Below, one piece after another: positions 1 through 6,734 of a DNA stretch of 8,982 bases. The position numbers were made by a program, and so were the translations under genes. Within the stretch, counting starts at the first letter, position 1, and each line of letters opens with the position of its first letter. The notes below the pieces were generated by a model. The model saw nothing but the letters and a program-made list of their open reading frames with translations, was not told the origin of the DNA and did no database searches. Source of the DNA: CAZAMI01 sp964627805 (lineage in GTDB: Archaea > Thermoproteota > Thermoprotei_A > Sulfolobales > NBVN01); assembly GCA_964627805.1 (NCBI GenBank), contig CAZVLA010000009.1:1-8982 (forward strand), in the 5' to 3' direction.

Positions 1-397
1 CTCACCTATCTCCTTACCCACCTCTTCTAAGCAGTTAAGTAGTACTGTATAGTTCGGGAATCTCCTAAAATACTCAATAAACTACTTCACGTCTTTACAT
101 AACCTTAATACCTCCTCTGGTCTAGCTGAGATAAGTGCTTCACAGACATTTAGACCTTGGTACTGATACTCAATCTCCTTAAGCTCGTGAAAGAGTACGT
201 ACTCCTCAACCCAACATCCTAAATAACCATATCTCATTTAAGGGTATACTAAGTACATCAGCAGGAAGAGGGGCTAATTACTTCCCCACGGTATACGACA
301 CAGTAATAAGCATCGTAATTACTAATGACCTCATGAGGACGAACTGAATACGTTAACCAAGGCACTTCAGTAATTCAAGTAAATCCTTACTAGCCAA
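1..397 (-). pseudogene. Decayed gene of unknown function, several frameshifts and an internal TAG; runs off left edge
   Basis: No intact reading frame is present, but three minus-strand segments read as one protein when joined. Segment 1 starts at TTG 397-395 (MASKDLLE...). Segment 2 (about 374-270) includes TEVPWLTYSVRPHEV and NYDAYYCVVYRGEVIS. Segment 3 (about 268-227) reads LPADVLSIPLNEIW. Segment 4 (about 225-1) includes GCWVEEYVLFHELKEIEY. The joins imply one lost base near 363-376, one extra base in the CCCC run at 269-272, and one extra base near 220-226. A TAG at 84-82 interrupts segment 4, yet the frame stays open and protein-like to the edge (FIEYFRRFPNYTVLLNC). The segments end almost exactly where the next begins, which argues for one gene broken by indels. 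I do not recognise the family. The HELKE...G...EA pattern faintly recalls a metallopeptidase-like helix, which is only a guess. Assembly indels are the main alternative. Confidence 0.65.
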
Positions 398-404
398 GAG
401 TGAA

Positions 405-450
405 CACCGTGAGAGGTCTTTAAGTTATTAAAGAGAGCTACTATTTAAGT
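405..450 (-). promoter_or_regulatory. TATA box and Shine-Dalgarno of the decayed gene
   Basis: On the minus strand a TATA-like ACTTAAATAG lies at 450-441. A GGTG Shine-Dalgarno core lies at 408-405, seven bases before the inferred TTG start at 397. The spacing predicts transcription starting near 420, giving a leader of roughly 20 bases. The intact signals suggest the gene was functional recently. The rest of 398-570 holds nothing else I can support. Confidence 0.4.
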
Positions 451-570
451 TACAGCTTACACTCAATTATCCACACATAACCTTAAGTAGTAGGTCCTAC
501 CCCACGGAGTTGTCTAGATGTAAGAAGTTGTGTAATTGATAGCGTAATTCCTTAGATGCCCTCACGATAC

Positions 571-3500
571 TCACTCCTTTAGAGGTACTACCTGTATTAG
601 GTACCTCTCATCGTTTATCTCCCACTCCTTCACTAAGCCCTCCCTCACCTCTTCTAAGGTACTTACTAACTCCACCTTGCGAGCCCTCACCTCACCTGCT
701 ATGTAATTAAGTAATCTTTCTATGTACTTCCTATGGTTCTGCGGTACGACCATACGTACTACTACGTATGCATTCATTGGTAGCTTAAGTTCCTTCCTCA
801 TTACCTGTATCCTCCTAATTACGTCCCTAGCAATACCTTCAGCAATTTCCTCCTCACTTAACTTAGTATCAAGTACTAAGCTACCCCACCTAACCTCCTC
901 AACAGCAAAGCCTGAAGCATATACTGGAGTTATCTTTACGTGCTTACTCTCTAACCTAACCTTAACACCACTTACTTCAGCTTCATGATACCCCTTACTA
1001 ATTATGTCCCTAGCAACTACGTCAGCCCTCTCCTGGAGGTACTTAACTATGTCCTTAGTTAATTCCTTAAACTGAGGACCTAACACCGCGTATACAGGCT
1101 CTACCCTATACCTAATCAACTCAGTAAGTTCCTCAGGGCTTCTAATCTCAACTCCCTTACTATTAGTGACTGCACATACGACGTCACTATACTTCCTAAT
1201 AACCTTAATAATCCTCTCGTCATTAGTGTAGATAATGACTCTCCTAACCGGTTGCCTTAACTTAATCTTAGCCTTCATCCTAGCAGCTGCTGATGCCTCA
1301 AAGACCTTACGTATTACGTCCATAGCCTCCTCTACTTCAGGATCTATGAATTCCTCGTTAGCTTCAGGCCACTTAAGTAGGTGAATGGTGTTAGGTAGGC
1401 CCTCCTCAGCTGGCTTAATGAATCTTAAGTAGAGCTCCTCAGTAATGAAGGGTGTGAAGGGGGCCATCATTACTAACCACTTCTTTAGTACCTCATACAG
1501 AGTTACGTAAACAGCTAACTTATCACTAGTATTCTCCTCAACCCATACACGAGGCCTTACTAACCTCACGTACCAGTGACTAATGTCCTCGACCATGAAC
1601 TTCCTAAGCATCCTAACAGCGTCATGTATCCTATACTCATCCATAGCCTTAGTAACTTCCTTAATCAATCTATTGAGTCTAGATAGTAACCACTTATCTT
1701 CGAATCTTAAGTACCTTAGGTAATCACTTAAGCGGTATTTCGTGGGGTCAAACTCATCTAAGTTCATGTATGTTGACGCAAATACGAATACGTTCCAAGC
1801 AATACTTAAGTCCCTCCTAGCCTCCTCGAAAATCCTCCAAGAGAACCTAAGGTCCTCCCATACAGTATTCTGAAGTACACCTAACCTGAATACGTCCCTA
1901 CCGACCTTCCGTAACGCCTCATTAAGTCCTACGTAATTACCTAAGCTCTTATGCATCTCCCTACCCTTCTCATCTAGGACGAATCCATGAACTAACACAT
2001 TCTTGTAGGGTACCTTATCAAACGCTATTACACCAGCTCTTAATAAACTAAAGAACCATCCCCTCGTCTGGTCATGACCCTCAGTAATGAAGTCAGCTAC
2101 TACGCCCCCCTCCTTAGCTCTACTAGCGAAGAAGGCTATCCCACTATCGAACCAGACATCAATAACGTCCTTAACCCTCCTCATCTCAGACCCGCAGTAC
2201 GGGCACTTAAGCACTACTTCATCAACCCAAGGCCTATGAAGCTCCTTAGGTACCTCACCACCGTACTTAATGAGTTCCTCCCTACTGCCTATCACTAACT
2301 TATGTCCCTTAGGGCATACCCATATAGGTAGTGGTGTTCCCCAGTACCTCTGCCTACTCAATACCCAGTCCTGCAGGTTATTCAGCATCGCCATTATCCT
2401 ATCTAATGCCCACTTAGGTATCCAGTTAGCCTTACGTACCTCCTCAATTAACTTACTCCTTAACTTGGTTATCCTTAGTATCCACTGCTCCTTAGTCCTC
2501 AACACGACAGGTGTCTTACACCTCCAACATACCGGGTACCTATGCCTTATGTATGAAGCATGAAGTAAAGCACCTCTAGACCTTAAGTCCCTTATTATTA
2601 CCTTATTAGCATCTCTAACATTCATGCCAAAGTACTTACCAGCATCCTCTGTAAACCTACCCTCATCATCAACCGGTGATGCGATGAGGTCAATACCTAC
2701 TCTCTTAGCGACTATGAAGTCCTCAAAACCGTGTCCGGGTGCTGCATGCACTAACCCGGTACCTTCAGTTAATGTAACGAATTCCTCGGTTAGCACAACT
2801 TTATGATACTTACTTAACCTATCCTGTAGGGGTACTAAGTCCTTTAATGGGTGGTCATACTCAAGACCTTCTAAATCACTACCCTTAACCTCCTCAATAA
2901 CCTCGTACTCGGTGATGCCTACTTCCTCAAAAACCTCCCTAAGTCTCTCCTTAGCTAAGATTAGCACTTCCTCACCAACTCTAACCCTAACGTAGGTAGC
3001 CTCAGGGTGAGCCATAACGAATGTATTAGCTGGTAAGGTCCATGGGGTAGTCGTCCATATAACTAAGTACTCACGCCCACGTCCTCTAACTGGGAACTTA
3101 ACGTATATTGAGGGATCCGTAAGTTCGACATACTCAACCTCATACTCAGCTAACGTAGTTGAGCATCTAGGACACCAATAAACAACCCTCTCCTCATTAG
3201 TTAGTAGGCCTAATTCATTAGCACGCTTAATGAGTCTCCAACCAGCCTCTATGTAGTCATCATTAAGTGTCAAGTAAGGATTATCCCAATCCATGAACAC
3301 ACCTAATTCCTTAAACCATGAAGTCATTGACTCGATATTCTTAAGTACGATCTCCTTACATATAGCTATGAACTTATCAACACCAACCCGCTCCTCAATC
3401 TCCTTCTTACTTCTAATACCTAACTTCCTCTCAACAGTAACCTCTATAGGTAATCCGTGGCAGTCATAGCCCGGCTGGTCATGAACCTTAAACCCTCTTA

Positions 3501-3732
3501 ATCTCCTATACCTTAGTATGGAATCCTTAATCGCCTTATTCCAAGCAGTGCCTACATGAGGTATGTTACTTGATGGGTACGGGGGTCCGTCAATGAATAT
3601 GAATTCATTCTCCATTTTAGAATTAGTACTCTTTATCTCATGATATATTCTATTTTCCTCCCAGTACTTCTTAACCTTAGCCTCAACCTTATGCGGGTCG
3701 TATCTCTCACTTACTATACCCACCTTCGGCAA
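571..3732 (-). CDS. ileS: Isoleucyl-tRNA synthetase
   Basis: Class Ia aminoacyl-tRNA synthetase that charges tRNA-Ile with isoleucine in the cytosol; 1053 residues, normal for the family. The N-terminal YDPHKVEAKVKKYWEE is typical. The HIGH-equivalent is PHVGTAWNK (residues 58-66), followed by DQPGYDCHGLPIEV (85-98). The CP1 editing domain shows WTTTPWTLPAN (226-236) and VHAAPGHGFEDF (328-339), whose Asp is the family's editing residue. The KMSKS-equivalent is EMHKSLGN (592-599). Likely zinc-binding pairs are WCPRC (187/190), CWRC (402/405) and CPYC (510/513). WFDSG and GHDQTRGWF (527-560) are also family hallmarks. The start is TTG at 3732, chosen because GGGGAGGG lies seven bases upstream and the next Met (residue 40) would cut off the conserved N-terminus. 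The stop is TGA. It lies 117 bases downstream of TIM and has its own promoter candidates. Confidence 0.98.
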   Translation of the reverse strand: MPKVGIVSERYDPHKVEAKVKKYWEENRIYHEIKSTNSKMENEFIFIDGPPYPSSNIPHVGTAWNKAIKDSILRYRRLRGFKVHDQPGYDCHGLPIEVTVERKLGIRSKKEIEERVGVDKFIAICKEIVLKNIESMTSWFKELGVFMDWDNPYLTLNDDYIEAGWRLIKRANELGLLTNEERVVYWCPRCSTTLAEYEVEYVELTDPSIYVKFPVRGRGREYLVIWTTTPWTLPANTFVMAHPEATYVRVRVGEEVLILAKERLREVFEEVGITEYEVIEEVKGSDLEGLEYDHPLKDLVPLQDRLSKYHKVVLTEEFVTLTEGTGLVHAAPGHGFEDFIVAKRVGIDLIASPVDDEGRFTEDAGKYFGMNVRDANKVIIRDLRSRGALLHASYIRHRYPVCWRCKTPVVLRTKEQWILRITKLRSKLIEEVRKANWIPKWALDRIMAMLNNLQDWVLSRQRYWGTPLPIWVCPKGHKLVIGSREELIKYGGEVPKELHRPWVDEVVLKCPYCGSEMRRVKDVIDVWFDSGIAFFASRAKEGGVVADFITEGHDQTRGWFFSLLRAGVIAFDKVPYKNVLVHGFVLDEKGREMHKSLGNYVGLNEALRKVGRDVFRLGVLQNTVWEDLRFSWRIFEEARRDLSIAWNVFVFASTYMNLDEFDPTKYRLSDYLRYLRFEDKWLLSRLNRLIKEVTKAMDEYRIHDAVRMLRKFMVEDISHWYVRLVRPRVWVEENTSDKLAVYVTLYEVLKKWLVMMAPFTPFITEELYLRFIKPAEEGLPNTIHLLKWPEANEEFIDPEVEEAMDVIRKVFEASAAARMKAKIKLRQPVRRVIIYTNDERIIKVIRKYSDVVCAVTNSKGVEIRSPEELTELIRYRVEPVYAVLGPQFKELTKDIVKYLQERADVVARDIISKGYHEAEVSGVKVRLESKHVKITPVYASGFAVEEVRWGSLVLDTKLSEEEIAEGIARDVIRRIQVMRKELKLPMNAYVVVRMVVPQNHRKYIERLLNYIAGEVRARKVELVSTLEEVREGLVKEWEINDERYLIQVVPLKE

Positions 3733-3739
3733 TACCTAA

Positions 3740-3795
3740 CCCTCCCCACGAACCCAAGCTTAACTACTAAATAATTAGTTACAGGTATTAAAGGG
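3740..3795 (-). promoter_or_regulatory. Promoter candidates and Shine-Dalgarno for IleRS
   Basis: GGGGAGGG at 3747-3740 on the minus strand is a strong Shine-Dalgarno, seven bases before the TTG start. Two TATA-like stretches compete upstream: TAATTATTTAG near 3776-3766, and CTTTAATA near 3793-3786. The second gives a leader of about 30 bases and fits a leadered, Shine-Dalgarno-driven mRNA better. The first would put the transcription start on top of the Shine-Dalgarno. Confidence 0.5.
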
Positions 3796-3829
3796 TAGTT
3801 AATATGTGTGGGAAAACATCGTACCTGTA
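3780..3829. repeat. 8-bp inverted repeat in the TIM-IleRS gap
   Basis: TACAGGTA at 3780-3787 and TACCTGTA at 3822-3829 are perfect inverted copies separated by 34 bases. They fill most of the gap between the end of TIM and the IleRS promoter. They could form a hairpin in the TIM 3' UTR or be a two-half operator site beside the IleRS promoter. A chance match in an AT-rich gap is also possible. Confidence 0.35.
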
Positions 3830-3849
3830 TTTCACTGCTTGAGTATTAA

Positions 3850-4551
3850 TCACTTACGTGATTCCCAAGCCTTAAGAGCTGCTTGAGCCATGTCTCTAAT
3901 TACTTTTTCGGGGTCCTTAGCCTTCATAACGGCTGAGGCCACTAGAACACCTGAAGTACCTAACTTTATGGCTGCTTCAACATCATCACTTGATGTAATA
4001 CCTGCTCCAGTAAGTATTATGACCTCCTTATTAACTGACCTTATTAATGATACTGAATTAGTAACTACCTCGGGTTTAGCCTTAGAAACAGCTACTCCAG
4101 TCCCTATGAGCTCCGGAGGCTCAACAGCTATTATGTTGGGCTTAAGGACAGCGGCGGCAGCACCTGTTTCCGGTACGTCAGCGCATACTAAGGAAGTTAA
4201 TCCTAACTCCCTAGCCCTCCTAACCAAGACATTAATCTCATCTAGCCTTAGTCTGTGCTCGCTATGATTTATTAGTACTCCATCAACCCCTGTATCCTTA
4301 ATTAACTCAATAGGTAACCACCCGGTTCTCGAGCCTAGGGTCATTGGGTCTGCATGCTGAGCAAATACCAGTATCTCAACGTTCTGCTTAATAATCCTTA
4401 ACTCAGTAGCTGGAGGAGCTATTATTACCTCGACATTACCTCCGAACTCCTTATAGACCTTCTCAGCAGCCTTAGCTATCTCTAAACCCTTCCTACCGAA
4501 TGCCGTAGGGTATGCCTTGAAGTTAATAGCTACTATAGGTTCCTTAACCAT
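3850..4551 (-). CDS. tpiA: Triosephosphate isomerase, archaeal short form
   Basis: Interconverts dihydroxyacetone phosphate and glyceraldehyde 3-phosphate in glycolysis and gluconeogenesis. At 233 residues it matches the short archaeal TIMs (about 225), not the roughly 250-residue bacterial/eukaryal form. The catalytic set is complete: Asn10 and Lys12 in INFKAY, His96 in INHSEHR, and Glu144 in VEPPELIGTG, which is also the flexible loop 6. The phosphate-binding TGAGI (181-185) and GVLVASAVMKAKDP (201-213) follow. The start is ATG at 4551, supported by a GGTGAT Shine-Dalgarno six bases upstream. It follows ABCE1 by 51 bases, but a TATA box inside that gap suggests separate transcription. The stop is TGA; a weak TTTT run on the minus strand at 3816-3813 might help termination. 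Confidence 0.97.
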   Translation of the reverse strand: MVKEPIVAINFKAYPTAFGRKGLEIAKAAEKVYKEFGGNVEVIIAPPATELRIIKQNVEILVFAQHADPMTLGSRTGWLPIELIKDTGVDGVLINHSEHRLRLDEINVLVRRARELGLTSLVCADVPETGAAAAVLKPNIIAVEPPELIGTGVAVSKAKPEVVTNSVSLIRSVNKEVIILTGAGITSSDDVEAAIKLGTSGVLVASAVMKAKDPEKVIRDMAQAALKAWESRK

Positions 4552-4557
4552 GGATCT

Positions 4558-4593
4558 ATCACCGAGGGTATATATTAGCTAAACCTTAAATAC
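4558..4593 (-). promoter_or_regulatory. TATA box and Shine-Dalgarno of the TIM gene
   Basis: TATTTAAGG at 4592-4584 on the minus strand is a good archaeal TATA box, with transcription predicted to start near 4562. GGTGAT at 4563-4558 is a six-base match to the archaeal anti-Shine-Dalgarno, six bases before the ATG. A second AT-rich stretch (AATATATAC, near 4577-4569) is too close to the start codon to fit a leadered transcript. Confidence 0.6.
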
Positions 4594-4602
4594 TGTAGCA
4601 TC

Positions 4603-6432
4603 CTAGGTCTTTTCACTTACTTCTTCAGTTGGTGCGCTGTAGTAGTACTCACCAAGCATCTTCTGCTTCCTATCTAAGTATGAGCCGGGCTTATTCACTC
4701 TAGGTCTACCCGTCTTTGGGTCCCTCCTGAATGTAATACCTATCTCCTTAAGGAATAGGTTCATGCCGTTCCTAAGGTCCGTAGGTGAGTTAGCTACGCC
4801 TCTCACATCAGGCTCTCCCGTAAATACCATGACGCGGTGGGCTATGTAGTCAATTATTGATAGGTCGTGATCAACAACGAACATAGCTGTCTTCCTAACT
4901 TCATTTACCCTCCTAATAGCCTTAGCAACTACTAACCTCTCCTCAACATCTATGTAAGCTGATGGCTCGTCAAGTAAGTAAATGTCAGCTTCCTTAGCTA
5001 AAGCAACTGCTATAGCGAATTTCTGCAACTCACCACCACTTAACTCATTAATACCCTTATCAAGTAGCTTATGCAGTCTTAACCTCCTAATGACATCAAC
5101 TTGAAACCACTCAGTACCTGCTAATCCATCACTACTTAACTCCTTAAAAGCCTCACGAACACTGCCCCACCCGTAGTCCTCTGCCCTAACGTACTGCGGT
5201 TTATAACTTATTCTAAGCCCCTCAGTGGTTACGTAACCCTCATCAGGCTTTAACTCGCCAGCTAATAACCTAATGAATGTTGTCTTACCTATGGCGTTAG
5301 GTCCTAGAATACCTATTACCTCACCCTTATACACCTCCCCAGCCTCGACAGCTAGGGTAAACCTCCCTAACTTCTTAATCATGTTAGGCCACGTTAGGTA
5401 GGTCACCTTATAACCTAATTCACGCTCAGGTGCCTCAGCCCTTACGTGGAACTTTATAGGTTCCTTCCTTATCCTCATATTCTCAGCTGGTAAGTAGCCG
5501 AGGAGGAAGTGATTAATGCCTGAACCTACCGAGTAAACCTTAGAGAATATACCGTAAGCACCGGGTTCTCCGTATACTATCGTTACGTAGTCCGATATGT
5601 AATCAAGAACTGCTAGATCATGCTCAACGACAACTACGTATGAGTTCTTAGGTATTAACTCCCTAACCACCTTAGATACAGTTAACCTCTCTTTAACGTC
5701 TAAGTAGCTAGAGGGTTCATCAAAGAAGTACGCATTAGCGTCCCTAAGTAACGCAGCCGCTATGGCGAATTTCTGTAGCTCACCACCACTTAACTCCCTA
5801 ACTTTAAGCGTCCATGCCTTCTCAAGACCTAGGAAATTCTTAACCTCCTTGACGAGTCCTCTCTCATCGATCCTCTCAAGAATCTTACCTACCTCGCCCT
5901 TAACGTACTTCCTAATGACGTCTACATGCTGTATCTTATGTACGGTTCTAATACCCTTATTAACTAACTTACTGAAGTACTGATGTAGTTCAGTACCCCT
6001 AAAGTGATTAAGTACTTTATCCCACGTCGCCTCCTCTCCGTAATTACCTAGGTTAGGTATTAACTCACCAGCAAGTATGCGTAGTGCTGTTGTCTTACCT
6101 ATCCCATTCTTACCTACGATACCTACTATTAACCCCTCCTGAGGTGTCGGTAATCCATACAGCTTAAACGCGTTAGGTCCGTACCTATGTACGACGAGCC
6201 TCTCGAGCTCGTCAGGTAGGTTAACGATGGTTATTGCTTCGTACGGGCACTTCTTAACGCATATACCGCACCCTACGCATACGTCCTCATGAATTAAGGC
6301 CTTACCACCAACCTCAGGTGATAACTCTATAGCCTTACCGCCAGTCCTATTTATAGGGCAGAACCTGACGCATTCCCTATTACATCTATGCGGCTTACAT
6401 AGTTCGTAATCAACCGTAGCTATCCTAACCAT
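4603..6432 (-). CDS. ABCE1/Rli1 ribosome recycling ATPase (Fe-S ABC protein)
   Basis: Twin-ATPase that splits ribosomes after termination, working with aPelota/aRF1. It is soluble and has no membrane segment; 609 residues, normal length. Residues 1-70 hold the two [4Fe-4S] clusters: Cys12, 17, 21, 25 and Cys52, 55, 58, 62 (CVGCGICVKKCP). NBD1 has Walker A GKNGIGKTT (107-115), signature LSGGE (214-218), Walker B YFFDEP (235-240) and switch His271. NBD2 has GPNAIGKTT (377-385), LSGGE (464-468), YLLDEP (485-490) and His522. SSYLD (241-245) and SAYID (491-495) are the D-loops. The C-terminal hinge with NPKTGRPR-like DPKTGRPRVNKPGSYLD (571-587) is typical. The start is ATG at 6432, with GGGTG about seven bases upstream. 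It ends in TAG, so TAG acts as a normal stop in this genome. Confidence 0.98.
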   Translation of the reverse strand: MVRIATVDYELCKPHRCNRECVRFCPINRTGGKAIELSPEVGGKALIHEDVCVGCGICVKKCPYEAITIVNLPDELERLVVHRYGPNAFKLYGLPTPQEGLIVGIVGKNGIGKTTALRILAGELIPNLGNYGEEATWDKVLNHFRGTELHQYFSKLVNKGIRTVHKIQHVDVIRKYVKGEVGKILERIDERGLVKEVKNFLGLEKAWTLKVRELSGGELQKFAIAAALLRDANAYFFDEPSSYLDVKERLTVSKVVRELIPKNSYVVVVEHDLAVLDYISDYVTIVYGEPGAYGIFSKVYSVGSGINHFLLGYLPAENMRIRKEPIKFHVRAEAPERELGYKVTYLTWPNMIKKLGRFTLAVEAGEVYKGEVIGILGPNAIGKTTFIRLLAGELKPDEGYVTTEGLRISYKPQYVRAEDYGWGSVREAFKELSSDGLAGTEWFQVDVIRRLRLHKLLDKGINELSGGELQKFAIAVALAKEADIYLLDEPSAYIDVEERLVVAKAIRRVNEVRKTAMFVVDHDLSIIDYIAHRVMVFTGEPDVRGVANSPTDLRNGMNLFLKEIGITFRRDPKTGRPRVNKPGSYLDRKQKMLGEYYYSAPTEEVSEKT

Positions 6433-6466
6433 ACGTCCACACCCTAACCACGCAGTACGTACTTAC

Positions 6467-6476
6467 CTTAAATAAG
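6467..6476. promoter_or_regulatory. Nearly palindromic TATA box, probably shared by ABCE1 (-) and a C/D sRNA (+)
   Basis: The plus strand reads CTTAAATAAG and the minus strand CTTATTTAAG, so the element is a credible TATA box both ways. At about 25 bases' distance it predicts a start near 6446 on the minus strand (14-base leader to the ABCE1 ATG at 6432). On the plus strand it predicts a start near 6497, just before the C box of the sRNA. The fit on both sides is what supports the call. Confidence 0.55.
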
Positions 6477-6495
6477 TAGTTAACGTAGTTACTAT

Positions 6496-6550
6496 GGGAT
6501 GATGAGTGGTGACGGCTAGGATTAATGACTTAAGGATAAGGTTCTGACCA
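6496..6550 (+). ncRNA. Probable box C/D guide sRNA
   Basis: A perfect C box ATGATGA (6499-6505) and a perfect D box CTGA (6544-6547) enclose 38 bases, the usual size for an archaeal C/D sRNA. Between them are imperfect internal boxes: CTAG (6516-6519) as D' and TTAATGA (6522-6528) as C'. The D guide would be about AAGGATAAGGTT (6532-6543), aiming methylation at the U of target AACCUUAUCCUU by the five-base rule. The D' guide GTGGTGACGG (6506-6515) would pair with CCGUCACCAC, whose first bases resemble the conserved 16S decoding region CCGUC. That match is short and could be chance. GG (6497-6498) and CC (6548-6549) form only a minimal terminal stem. The weak internal boxes and stem limit confidence; promoter position and size raise it. 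Confidence 0.6.
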
Positions 6551-6577
6551 AGTAATTAACTTATAAAGTTATTTCAT

Positions 6578-6587
6578 ATTAAAAACA
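6578..6587 (-). terminator. T-run terminator after the Glu/Trp gene
   Basis: The minus strand carries TTTTT at 6585-6581, followed by AATAT, nine bases past the TAA of the small Glu/Trp gene. No hairpin is needed for archaeal intrinsic termination at T-runs. It would make the small gene monocistronic and keep its transcript out of the opposing sRNA. Confidence 0.4.
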
Positions 6588-6593
6588 AGCTAA

Positions 6594-6683
6594 TTACCAC
6601 TCCTCCTCTTCCCACTCCTCTTCCTCTTCCCACCATTCCTCTTCTTCCTCTTCTTCCCACCACTCCTCTTCCTCAAACATCAT
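6594..6683 (-). CDS. 29-residue Glu/Trp-only microprotein, function unknown
   Basis: An ATG at 6683 opens a 29-codon frame ending in TAA (6596-6594). After Met-Met-Phe the protein contains only Glu (20) and Trp (6). The Glu runs are of 4, 7, 5 and 4 residues, separated by WW, WW and W, and it ends in W. Net charge is about -20 with no basic residue. Coding status rests on three points. A six-base Shine-Dalgarno AGGTGA (6695-6690) sits exactly six bases before the ATG. A TATA box lies at the right distance. A T-run follows the stop. The Glu codons mix GAA and GAG, as expected for selection at protein level and not pure repeat slippage. I know no such family. Possible roles are a nucleic-acid mimic, or an acidic partner of a basic protein or RNA-binding surface; both are guesses. 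The neighbours are ABCE1 and the Cgi121-like gene. Its small size explains why gene callers would miss it. Confidence 0.7.
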   Translation of the reverse strand: MMFEEEEWWEEEEEEEWWEEEEEWEEEEW

Positions 6684-6689
6684 CCTTCT

Positions 6690-6728
6690 TCACCTGTCGT
6701 GGTATACTCAGTGGTTAAGTATTTAAGC
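6690..6728 (-). promoter_or_regulatory. TATA box and Shine-Dalgarno of the Glu/Trp gene
   Basis: CTTAAATACTT at 6728-6718 on the minus strand is the candidate TATA box, predicting a start near 6697. AGGTGA at 6695-6690 is a perfect Shine-Dalgarno six bases before the ATG at 6683. The TATA box lies just past the stop of the upstream Cgi121-like gene (6737-6735). The small gene therefore appears to have its own promoter, though read-through from upstream is possible. Confidence 0.6.
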
Positions 6729-6734
6729 ATTCAA

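Noticed and set aside
489..499. Short palindrome GTAGGTCCTAC downstream of IleRS as a terminator hairpin.
   Set aside because: The arms are only five bases, no T-run follows on the minus strand, and chance is sufficient.
592..596. IleRS signature reads EMHKS and not KMSKS (residue positions 592-596; DNA near 1945-1959).
   Set aside because: The catalytic second Lys and Ser are kept, and I recall this form in other archaeal IleRS proteins, so it is not treated as a defect.
722..2806. Plus-strand open frames opposite IleRS (722-988, 2074-2298, 2270-2563, 2624-2806).
   Set aside because: They are low-complexity Ser/Leu/Thr-rich shadows of the IleRS coding strand with no Shine-Dalgarno or family match.
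3890..4267. Plus-strand 125-codon frame opposite TIM.
   Set aside because: It is a mirror of the TIM coding sequence with no independent signals.
5762..5983. Plus-strand 73-codon frame opposite ABCE1.
   Set aside because: It is a shadow of the ABCE1 NBD1 region and has no supporting motif.
6433..6683. The Glu/Trp frame as a Trp-codon leader peptide controlling ABCE1 by attenuation.
   Set aside because: ABCE1 has its own TATA box 160 bases further on, no alternative hairpins were seen, and ABCE1 has no link with tryptophan metabolism.
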